Below are positions 62,401-64,000 of a stretch of DNA of 64,000 bases, piece by piece. Made by a program: the position numbers and the translations under genes. The notes beneath the pieces were generated by a model that was not told where the DNA came from, made no database searches, and saw only the letters and a list, made by a program, of their open reading frames with translations. Origin of the DNA: Notospermus geniculatus (taxonomy: Eukaryota; Nemertea; Pilidiophora; Heteronemertea; Lineidae); assembly GCA_002633025.1 (NCBI GenBank), contig NMRB01000031.1, positions 846,941-910,940 on the forward strand, read 5' to 3'. Every line of letters starts with the position of its first letter. Positions within the stretch are counted from its first letter, which is position 1.

Positions 62401-64000
62401 TAACTCCTCCGGTGTCAGACCTTTCAACTGATCAACAGACAGTCCAAGACTCACAAGTCTGGACACCTCTTCAGGTGTCAGATTTTTCAACTGATCTGGA
62501 GTACATCCAAGATTTGCCAGTGTAGATAACTCACTTGGAGTTAGACCCTGCAACTGATCCGCAGACATTCCAAGACTGAGCAGGTCAGATAATTCCTCTA
62601 CAGTAAGTCCCTTCAACTGTTCTGGAGAAAGCCCCATATCGGCCAACTTTGAGAGCTCCTCAGCTGTAAGGCATTGTAACTGATCAGTAGTGAGCGACAG
62701 GGTAAGGATTGATGCTAAAGTTTCACTCTCTAATCCAGAAATCTGATCAGAACTAAGGCCGAATCCTATGAGCTGTTTGATCTGGTCAGGATTCAGGCCC
62801 ACCACTTGCTCACGAGTGAGGTGAAGAGTTGACAACTGAATGAGCTCTTCAGGTGACAGATCAGACACTTGTTCATGGGTGAGTTCTAATCCAGCTATGA
62901 GAGACAACGTTCCTGACTCTATTCCTGTCAACTGTGCTGTGTTGAAGCCCTGTTGTAACATTTTCCTGATCTGGTCGGATTGTAAATTCTGTATCTGTTC
63001 TGAGCTGACCTCAGTAAGTTCAGCTATGTCTTCTGGAGAGAGATTTGCAACTTGGTCAGAATCAAGTCCAAGGTCAGCAAGGTTTCTGAGCTGTGCAGAT
63101 GAAAAACCAACAATCTGTTCCGGGTCCAATTCAAGTTGAGTGAGAGCACTAAGATGTTCAGAGGAGAGTTCCTTCAACTGTTCAGGATGCAACCTCAGCT
63201 TCTCCGCTTGCTCCAAGGAATCTGGACTAAGTGCCATTAAAGACGAGACATGCTCCGGTGTTAAAGAAATAACACAAATAAGATTGATGTTCCGTTCATG
63301 CAAGGCACTCATCTCTCGTGGTGTTAGGCCAAGTTGTATCAGAAGAATCAGCTGCTCTGGTGACATGCCAGACACTTGACTTGGACTCAATTCCATTGTG
63401 GCAAGAGAGGCCATTTGCTTTGGAGAGACGCCTGCAATTTGTTTGGACGTAAGATCCAACTGTAGTACATTTTTGAGTTGTTTTGCATTCAGGTTTGATA
63501 CATGTTCCGATGTCAACTGAAGATAAGCCAACTGAGCTAGGTCAGTGGAAGTCATGTCTTCAACTTGTTCTGGTTTTATATCCAGTCGAGTAATTGTGGC
63601 CAGTTGTAAAGATGTCAGATTCTCTATTTGGTTTGCACGAAGAGGTAACTTAGTCATCATTTCCAGTTCATTTGGCGTGAGGTGTTTGACTTGTTCTGAT
63701 GTTAGGTGGAGTCGTACTAAGCATCTCAATTCATCAGATGAGAGTTCTTTGACTTGATCTGGTGTCAGCTGGAGGGCCACTAACAGCTTCACTTCATCTG
63801 ATGATAGATCTCCGACTTGTTCTGGTGTGACATGGAGGGCCACCAACAGCCTCAATTCAATTGGTGTGAGTTCTTTGACCTGTTCTGGTGTGAGGTGGAG
63901 GGCCACCAACAGCCTCAATTCATCTGGTGTGAGTTCTTTGACCTGTTCTGGTGTGAGGTGGAGGGCCGCCAATAGCCTCAATTCATCTGGTGCGAGTTCT
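32245..64000 (-). CDS. Nesprin (KASH-domain spectrin-repeat protein), 3' part of a giant gene
   Basis: Nesprins span the outer nuclear membrane and link SUN proteins in the nuclear envelope to the cytoskeleton. The 3' part of the gene is seen here as 38 coding exons. The 37 after the giant repeat exon sum to 8436 bp, exactly 2811 codons plus stop, with phase kept at every junction. Order of the product: about 49 copies of a 21-residue motif, roughly two dozen spectrin-like repeats, an acidic/Ser-Pro-rich segment (exons 29-30), three more coiled spectrin-like exons, a Gly/Glu-rich linker and the KASH domain. Exons 24-27 and 33-35 closely resemble the C-terminal regions of SYNE1 and SYNE2. Invertebrates usually have one orthologue, so I give no SYNE1/SYNE2 choice. 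Any N-terminal actin-binding calponin-homology domains would lie beyond 64000. Short isoforms from internal promoters are known in the family but cannot be seen here. Confidence 0.95.
32779..32930. repeat. Foldback element, same family as 34538-34670
   Basis: AAGGCTTCCCTTACATAGAA is mirrored by TTCTATGTAAAGGAAGCCTT. The inner ACGGTCGTGAATCCTC segment resembles the ATGGTCTTGAATCCTT segment of 34538-34670. It lies in the last nesprin intron. Confidence 0.88.
33146..33618. mobile_element. Long foldback element with about 205-bp near-perfect arms
   Basis: GTCGTACTAAAGACCGACAA at the left is mirrored by the right end, and the arms stay almost identical for about 205 bp around a GC-rich loop of about 65 bp. 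The 13-bp word GATATACATGTAG lies just outside both ends (33131-33143 and 33620-33632), which could be a target duplication. No coding frame is present. It lies in the last nesprin intron. Confidence 0.9.
34251..34315 (-). CDS. Nesprin exon 37 of window
   Basis: 65 bp, phase 0 start, ends with AA of a split Asn (GAG AA|GTAACT). It runs from LLDTVDGR to YTALE. The alternative donor GCAG|GTCGAT would break the frame with the KASH exon. Confidence 0.82.
34538..34670. repeat. Foldback element
   Basis: AGGCCGGGTTCACGTAGAGC is mirrored by GCTGTATGTGAACCCTGCCT. It belongs to the same family as 32779-32930 and lies between nesprin exons 36 and 37. Confidence 0.85.
35044..35157 (-). CDS. Nesprin exon 36 of window (Gly/Glu-rich linker)
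   Basis: 114 bp, 38 residues, phase 0 to 0. It runs from GEAEGLGE to QYTKQ. A repetitive Gly-Leu-Gly-Glu stretch is followed by a basic WKSGKKRPP patch. Confidence 0.88.
35222..35338. repeat. Foldback element
   Basis: CCGTATTCTAGAAGCTTCCT with TAAGTGTAAGGT is mirrored by ACCTTACACTTA and AGGAAGCTTCTAGAATACGG. It lies in the nesprin intron before exon 36. Confidence 0.92.
36166..36343 (+). repeat. Dispersed element A, copy 1
   Basis: It is rich in TTACGAAC words and has inverted ends (CTCGCTCTTACGAACCTC and GTTCGTAATAGCGAGGGA). The other copy at 55241-55414 is in the opposite orientation. Confidence 0.88.
36382..36585 (-). CDS. Nesprin exon 35 of window
   Basis: 204 bp, phase 0 to 0. It runs from EIKNDLEK to GMAE with donor [29 protein letters not shown] and KLHMVAGRL match the helical segment before the KASH linker. 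Confidence 0.95.
36713..36923 (+). repeat. Dispersed element B, copy 1
   Basis: Ends GTGGCGGCCTAGGAAAACCC and GGGTTTTCCTAGACCGCCAC are inverted repeats. The interior matches 48603-48790 in the opposite orientation. Confidence 0.9.
37001..37330 (-). CDS. Nesprin exon 34 of window
   Basis: 330 bp, phase 0 to 0. It runs from EFLVQLDN to [34 protein letters not shown] and [14 protein letters not shown] match the last spectrin repeats of the family. Confidence 0.96.
37343..37598 (+). repeat. Dispersed element C, copy 1
   Basis: Terminal inverted repeats begin ATAGACAAATCCCAAATT and include AGATCTGCGCACTTCCGCCG. The interior carries GATTCAGCAATGGTCGA. Copies are at 47925-48175 and, shortened, at 52918-53060. 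Confidence 0.9.
37887..38092 (-). CDS. Nesprin exon 33 of window
   Basis: 206 bp. It completes a split Arg, then runs from VVKRWERL to NIRRHK, phase 0 at the end. [16 protein letters not shown] and [13 protein letters not shown] correspond to the penultimate spectrin repeat of SYNE1/SYNE2. Confidence 0.95.
38882..38996 (-). CDS. Nesprin exon 32 of window
   Basis: 115 bp, phase 0 start, ends in phase 1 (AAA A|GTAAGT). It runs from THLMASCR to DARIK. No exon needs to be assumed in the gap between exons 31 and 32, because the phases match. Confidence 0.88.
39527..39873. repeat. Palindromic minisatellite abutting the assembly gap
   Basis: Units of about 39 bp contain GCGAAAATTATTTCC and CCATAATTATTTCCGCC. 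The orientation flips around 39700, after which the complements GGAAATAATTATGGGC and GGAAATAATTTTCGCC follow. The structure probably caused the gap that starts at 39874. Confidence 0.9.
39874..40569. other. Assembly gap (run of N)
   Basis: 696 unresolved bases lie inside the nesprin intron between exons 31 and 32. The flanking exons join in phase, so a coding exon in the gap is not required. The right flank resumes with different sequence, including GGCGAGCG repeats at 40722-40750. Confidence 1.
40905..41092 (-). CDS. Nesprin exon 31 of window
   Basis: 188 bp. It completes a split Gly, then runs from GVDRSVSD to IVDEDL, phase 0 at the end. [15 protein letters not shown] is coiled coil. It lies 335 bp from the assembly gap. 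Confidence 0.9.
41214..41382 (-). CDS. Nesprin exon 30 of window (Ser/Pro-rich linker)
   Basis: 169 bp, ends in phase 1 (GAA G|GTACAT). It runs from PVLYRPSG to PLVGAE. Low complexity with [13 protein letters not shown], probably disordered and phosphorylatable. Confidence 0.88.
42194..42262 (-). CDS. Nesprin exon 29 of window (acidic segment)
   Basis: 69 bp, 23 residues, phase 0 to 0. It runs from TPDVEGPW to DDESDY. It lies where vertebrate nesprins carry the LEWD kinesin light chain binding motif. A Trp flanked by acidic residues is present here, but the exact LEWD word is not. Confidence 0.85.
42547..42741 (-). CDS. Nesprin exon 28 of window
   Basis: 195 bp, phase 0 to 0. It runs from CLQDAVEQ to KNRQQ. 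It completes the spectrin block before the flexible segment. Confidence 0.93.
42979..43299 (-). CDS. Nesprin exon 27 of window
   Basis: 321 bp, phase 0 to 0. It runs from AFQRKIHE to [25 protein letters not shown] and [17 protein letters not shown] are among the best conserved SYNE1/SYNE2 segments. Confidence 0.97.
43441..43591 (-). CDS. Nesprin exon 26 of window
   Basis: 151 bp. It completes the split Lys, then runs from IEESWRLW to IRKFE in phase 0. ESWRLWQKL is a diagnostic SYNE segment. Confidence 0.95.
43595..43838. repeat. Inverted-repeat element in a nesprin intron
   Basis: CAATGGGGAACTTTCCTGCC with GTCAGAGGCC on the left is mirrored by GGCCTCTAACGGCAGG and AGTTCCTCATTG on the right. 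The core has TTTGACGTCA in both orientations. Confidence 0.8.
43927..44114 (-). CDS. Nesprin exon 25 of window
   Basis: 188 bp, ends with AA of a split Lys before GTAGGT. It runs from EIQRDIEH to [20 protein letters not shown] and [10 protein letters not shown] are family signatures. Confidence 0.94.
44384..44546 (-). CDS. Nesprin exon 24 of window
   Basis: 163 bp. It completes the split Arg, then runs from QKKLQETL to KLAEQH, phase 0 at the end. [16 protein letters not shown] strongly resembles the C-terminal spectrin repeats of SYNE1/SYNE2. Confidence 0.95.
44795..45453 (-). CDS. Nesprin exon 23 of window
   Basis: 659 bp, begins in phase 0 and ends with AG of a split Arg. It runs from VIGKMDGH to EDLCIS. 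It codes two spectrin repeats. [13 protein letters not shown] and [11 protein letters not shown] are helix C segments. Reading on past the donor would give a stop at once. Confidence 0.95.
45610..45780 (+). repeat. Dispersed element D (GGATCC-ended), copy 1
   Basis: It begins CAGGCGCGGATCCAAGGGGG and ends CTGGATCCGCCCCTG. The interior matches 49944-50098 (shared AAATTGACCGTGAAATT). A related but divergent element may lie at 33765-33857. Confidence 0.88.
45797..45940 (-). CDS. Nesprin exon 22 of window
   Basis: 144 bp, phase 0 to 0. It runs from DIQRDIAN to QGWFQ with acceptor TCTAG and donor CAG|GTAAGA. Confidence 0.9.
46080..46150. repeat. Fragment of dispersed element E
   Basis: CTCCAAATTTCGCAAATTTT and GGGTCTTCCTCAGGTACTTT match the arms of 53576-53725 and 54020-54207. 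The second arm is missing. Confidence 0.8.
46273..46599 (-). CDS. Nesprin exon 21 of window
   Basis: 327 bp, phase 0 to 0. It runs from IFQSEICT to [26 protein letters not shown] is helix C and [12 protein letters not shown] is helix A. Confidence 0.93.
46761..47005. mobile_element. GC-rich element with terminal inverted repeats
   Basis: TACAGTACGGTGCACAATTG at the left is mirrored by CAATTGTGCAACGTACTGTA at the right. Inner TTCCACATATGTCACGTGG and multiple CGTACC/GGTACG words give further pairing. Confidence 0.82.
47101..47733 (-). CDS. Nesprin exon 20 of window
   Basis: 633 bp, phase 0 to 0. It runs from ELIQELEN to IQQISYD. It codes about two spectrin repeats. [20 protein letters not shown] and [15 protein letters not shown] are the clearest motifs. 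Confidence 0.94.
47925..48175 (+). repeat. Dispersed element C, copy 2
   Basis: Same order and orientation as 37343-37598, sharing GATTCAGCAATGGTCGA and the AGATCTGCGCACTTC termini. Confidence 0.9.
48209..48398 (-). CDS. Nesprin exon 19 of window
   Basis: 190 bp. It completes the split Arg (RWATISHQL, the helix C motif) and ends LDRTR in phase 0. [11 protein letters not shown] is helix A of the next repeat. Confidence 0.92.
48603..48790 (-). repeat. Dispersed element B, copy 2
   Basis: This is the reverse-oriented match of 36713-36923, sharing for example TTGAGGAAAGTGTTAATGGC. Its outer end is more degraded. Confidence 0.88.
48875..49008 (-). CDS. Nesprin exon 18 of window
   Basis: 134 bp, ends with AG of a split Arg codon. 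It runs from QIGSDFEN to ESDVKS with donor AG|GTTTGT. Confidence 0.87.
49212..49544 (-). CDS. Nesprin exon 17 of window
   Basis: 333 bp, phase 0 to 0. It runs from SIEELLKI to [19 protein letters not shown] is the repeat helix C. Confidence 0.93.
49596..49798. repeat. Foldback element
   Basis: AAAGGGGCTGTTCGTTTTCG is mirrored by CGTTTTC-type complement ending GAACAGCCCCTTT. GCTGCAAATTGCAG lies near the centre. Confidence 0.9.
49944..50098 (+). repeat. Dispersed element D, copy 2
   Basis: Same orientation as 45610-45780, with GCGCCCCCTCTTTTCCGAA and the CCGCCCCTG end conserved. Confidence 0.88.
50168..50536 (-). CDS. Nesprin exon 16 of window
   Basis: 369 bp, phase 0 to 0. It runs from GFKIDISS to [17 protein letters not shown] and [12 protein letters not shown] mark a full spectrin repeat. 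Confidence 0.93.
50636..50850 (+). repeat. Dispersed element F, copy 1
   Basis: Matches 57901-58093 in the opposite orientation. Shared words include TTACGCAAGCTGAGAT and its complement, and AGTACGCC repeated at both ends. Confidence 0.85.
50903..51229 (-). CDS. Nesprin exon 15 of window (GC donor)
   Basis: 327 bp, phase 0 to 0. It runs from QFRKEADK to MVQKYK. No in-phase GT donor exists at its end. AAA|GCAAGT gives a GC-AG intron that keeps the frame with the next exon. Confidence 0.88.
51326..51488 (-). CDS. Nesprin exon 14 of window
   Basis: 163 bp. It completes the split Arg, then runs from LETHLEQL to KIDLFV, ending in phase 0. [11 protein letters not shown] is helix A. Confidence 0.92.
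52465..52586 (-). CDS. Nesprin exon 13 of window
   Basis: 122 bp, begins in phase 0 and ends with two bases (AG) of a split Arg codon. It runs from VMDKGRHM to NHELK. The next exon supplies the final A. Confidence 0.9.
52760..52903 (-). CDS. Nesprin exon 12 of window
   Basis: 144 bp, phase 0 to 0. It runs from VITQWLHN to KAAMYQ. Confidence 0.9.
52918..53060. repeat. Dispersed element C, internally deleted copy
   Basis: It keeps both inverted ends (AGATCTGCGCACTTTCGCCG and CGGCAGAAGTGCACAGA) but lacks most of the interior. This is how short derivatives of such elements arise. Confidence 0.85.
53194..53397 (-). CDS. Nesprin exon 11 of window
   Basis: 204 bp, phase 0 to 0. It runs from IFFNDLES to [18 protein letters not shown] is the spectrin helix C motif. 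Confidence 0.92.
53576..53725. repeat. Dispersed element E, foldback copy
   Basis: The arms contain GTCTCCGAATTTTGCAAATT and GGGTCTTCCTCAGGCAATTT with their complements after a short centre. Confidence 0.9.
53776..53946 (-). CDS. Nesprin exon 10 of window
   Basis: 171 bp, phase 0 to 0. It runs from ANDQRSQL to LNTHK with a TTATTAG acceptor. Confidence 0.9.
54020..54207. repeat. Dispersed element E, foldback copy
   Basis: Arms include GTCGTCTCCGAATTTCGCAA and its complement. The central GAATGAGTGAATGAGCTCATTC is itself nearly palindromic. Confidence 0.92.
54278..54505. mobile_element. Inverted-repeat element with TACTGTAAAGCA ends
   Basis: TACTGTAAAGCAAGATAATT at the left and AATTTTCCTGCTTTACAGTA at the right are inverted. 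TTTTCGCGA words recur throughout in both directions. Confidence 0.85.
54532..54678 (-). CDS. Nesprin exon 9 of window
   Basis: 147 bp, phase 0 to 0. It runs from KLDEVLRG to QELLHK. Confidence 0.9.
54801..54893 (+). repeat. 3' fragment of the tRNA-derived SINE
   Basis: GTGTAAAGTCGGATGA..CACC through CAGACTATAAACC matches the 3' part of the SINEs at 3642-3930 and 10505-10790. The RNA polymerase III promoter part is absent, as in a 5'-truncated copy. Confidence 0.85.
54897..55217 (-). CDS. Nesprin exon 8 of window
   Basis: 321 bp, phase 0 to 0. It runs from ALQKEIHG to QQMQDSK with a CTAG acceptor and AAG|GTAAAA donor. It is strongly charged coiled coil. Confidence 0.9.
55241..55414 (-). repeat. 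Dispersed element A, copy 2
   Basis: This is the reverse-oriented match of 36166-36343. Shared words include GAGTTCGTAATAGCGAG and GAGGTTCGTAAGAGCGAGG. Confidence 0.88.
55718..56011 (-). CDS. Nesprin exon 7 of window
   Basis: 294 bp, phase 0 to 0. It runs from EFIGKPLE to AQLKDHE. Spectrin signatures are [11 protein letters not shown] and [11 protein letters not shown]. Confidence 0.93.
56219..56437 (-). CDS. Nesprin exon 6 of window
   Basis: 219 bp, phase 0 to 0. It runs from KLESDLAE to [18 protein letters not shown] is a helix C/A boundary of a spectrin repeat. Confidence 0.92.
56541..56717 (-). CDS. Nesprin exon 5 of window
   Basis: 177 bp, phase 0 to 0. It runs from ESVLKNAI to QQDVKK with acceptor TTCAG and donor AAG|GTGTGT. 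It has no internal Met early on, so it is missed by start-based searches. Confidence 0.88.
57312..57472 (+). repeat. Tandem duplication of about 80 bp
   Basis: Two consecutive units start at TAAAATAGATTACACCCC and end at GATGACGTCACGGAGT, differing at a few positions. Each carries a TGACGTCA word, identical to a cAMP-response element core, which may be coincidental. Confidence 0.9.
57901..58093 (-). repeat. Dispersed element F, copy 2
   Basis: Reverse-oriented match of 50636-50850. Both copies contain an inverted TAATAGTACGCC / GGTGTACTATTA pair. Confidence 0.85.
58124..58456 (-). CDS. Nesprin exon 4 of window
   Basis: 333 bp, phase 0 to 0. It runs from NLASLQVQ to RTLER with donor AGG|GTGAGT. 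It holds a full repeat with [10 protein letters not shown] and LSIWCDSL as helix A Trp segments. Confidence 0.92.
58745..58927 (-). CDS. Nesprin exon 3 of window
   Basis: 183 bp, phase 0 to 0. It runs from DIVTVIQT to KRRELD. Trp in DDWCLQL sits as the conserved helix A Trp of a spectrin repeat. Confidence 0.9.
59574..59717 (-). CDS. Nesprin exon 2 of window
   Basis: 144 bp, starts and ends in phase 0. It runs from DRDVLLEQ to LFLELK with donor AAG|GTATTG. It is the first spectrin-like exon after the repeat exon, and the phase 0 start matches the end of that exon. Confidence 0.88.
60331..60477. repeat. Foldback element next to the repeat exon
   Basis: GGTGATCCACTGTCGCGATT is mirrored by AATCGCCACAGTGGATTCGCC. 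Inner arms GATGCGGTTGCG and CGCAACCCCGTC pair. It lies in the intron that joins the 21-residue-repeat exon to the spectrin exons. Confidence 0.92.
60732..64000 (-). CDS. Nesprin exon 1 of window: giant exon of about 49 tandem 21-residue repeats (partial)
   Basis: The frame is open to the window edge, so the exon is longer than seen. The repeat reads L-[TS]-P-E-Q-[VL] at positions 1-6, Leu at 9, [TS]-P-E-E-L at 10-14, and hydrophobic residues at 17, 18 and 20. This suggests two short helices per unit, each capped by Ser/Thr-Pro. All units are 21 residues except one of 24 and one of 19. A final acidic, Pro-rich tail (about 55 residues) precedes the donor TCTCAG|GTGAGG at 60732/60731, phase 0. 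This is not a spectrin fold. It could form a solenoid, perhaps like mesothelin/stereocilin-type helical repeats, but I cannot assign a family. A frameshift occurs at 61411-61413. Confidence 0.85.
63760..64000 (-). repeat. Near-identical 63-bp coding minisatellite
   Basis: Consecutive 63-bp units here differ at only a few bases (GTGTGAGTTCTTTGACCTGT recurs), while units toward 60.9 kb are much more diverged. It encodes the 21-residue motif within the giant exon. Confidence 0.9.

Noticed and set aside
60732-64000. TAL-effector-like or leucine-rich-repeat protein
   Set aside because: The LTPEQ start resembles TAL effector repeats, but those are 33-35 residues with a variable di-residue. LRR spacing (LxxLxLxxN) is also absent.

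Overview
The window is nuclear DNA from an animal, most likely a marine invertebrate. It has spliced genes with GT-AG (and two GC-AG) introns, tRNA-derived SINEs, many short foldback elements and two assembly gaps (7560-8254 and 39874-40569). TACATGTA and TAGGCCTA words are very common. That suggests an invertebrate deuterostome or spiralian, but the phylum cannot be fixed from this sequence alone. No prokaryotic features, CRISPR arrays or viral genes were seen.

Three protein-coding genes are well supported by splice sites, reading phase and family resemblance. (1) RNA polymerase II subunit RPB7 (POLR2G) lies on the minus strand at 20279-25401, with seven coding exons and 172 residues. (2) Mitochondrial ribosomal protein uL4m (MRPL4) lies on the plus strand at 25726-28635, with nine coding exons and 305 residues. 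These two are head to head, with 324 bp between start codons, so they probably share a bidirectional promoter. (3) The 3' part of a giant nesprin (SYNE1/SYNE2/MSP-300/ANC-1 family) lies on the minus strand from 64000 down to 32245. It is tail to tail with MRPL4. I could chain 37 exons after the giant exon; their summed length is 8436 bp, exactly 2811 codons plus a stop. They encode spectrin-like repeats and a low-complexity segment, and end in a clear KASH domain that should anchor the protein in the outer nuclear membrane.

The most unusual feature is the exon at 60732-64000, which runs off the window. It encodes about 49 tandem copies of a 21-residue leucine-rich helical motif that is not a spectrin repeat. 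It is spliced in phase 0 onto the spectrin part of the nesprin. I do not recognise this repeat from any described nesprin. One frameshift interrupts it at 61411 and may be an assembly error.

From 1 to about 19.5 kb I see no complete gene. The main structure there is a tandem duplication of about 4.5 kb (2436-6881 and 8255-13013) built from repeats, including two copies of a tRNA-derived SINE. Two weak candidate exons lie at 13113-13299 (+) and 14243-14318 (-). Foldback or terminal-inverted-repeat elements occur in many introns and intergenic spaces. Several families have two or three copies inside the nesprin introns.
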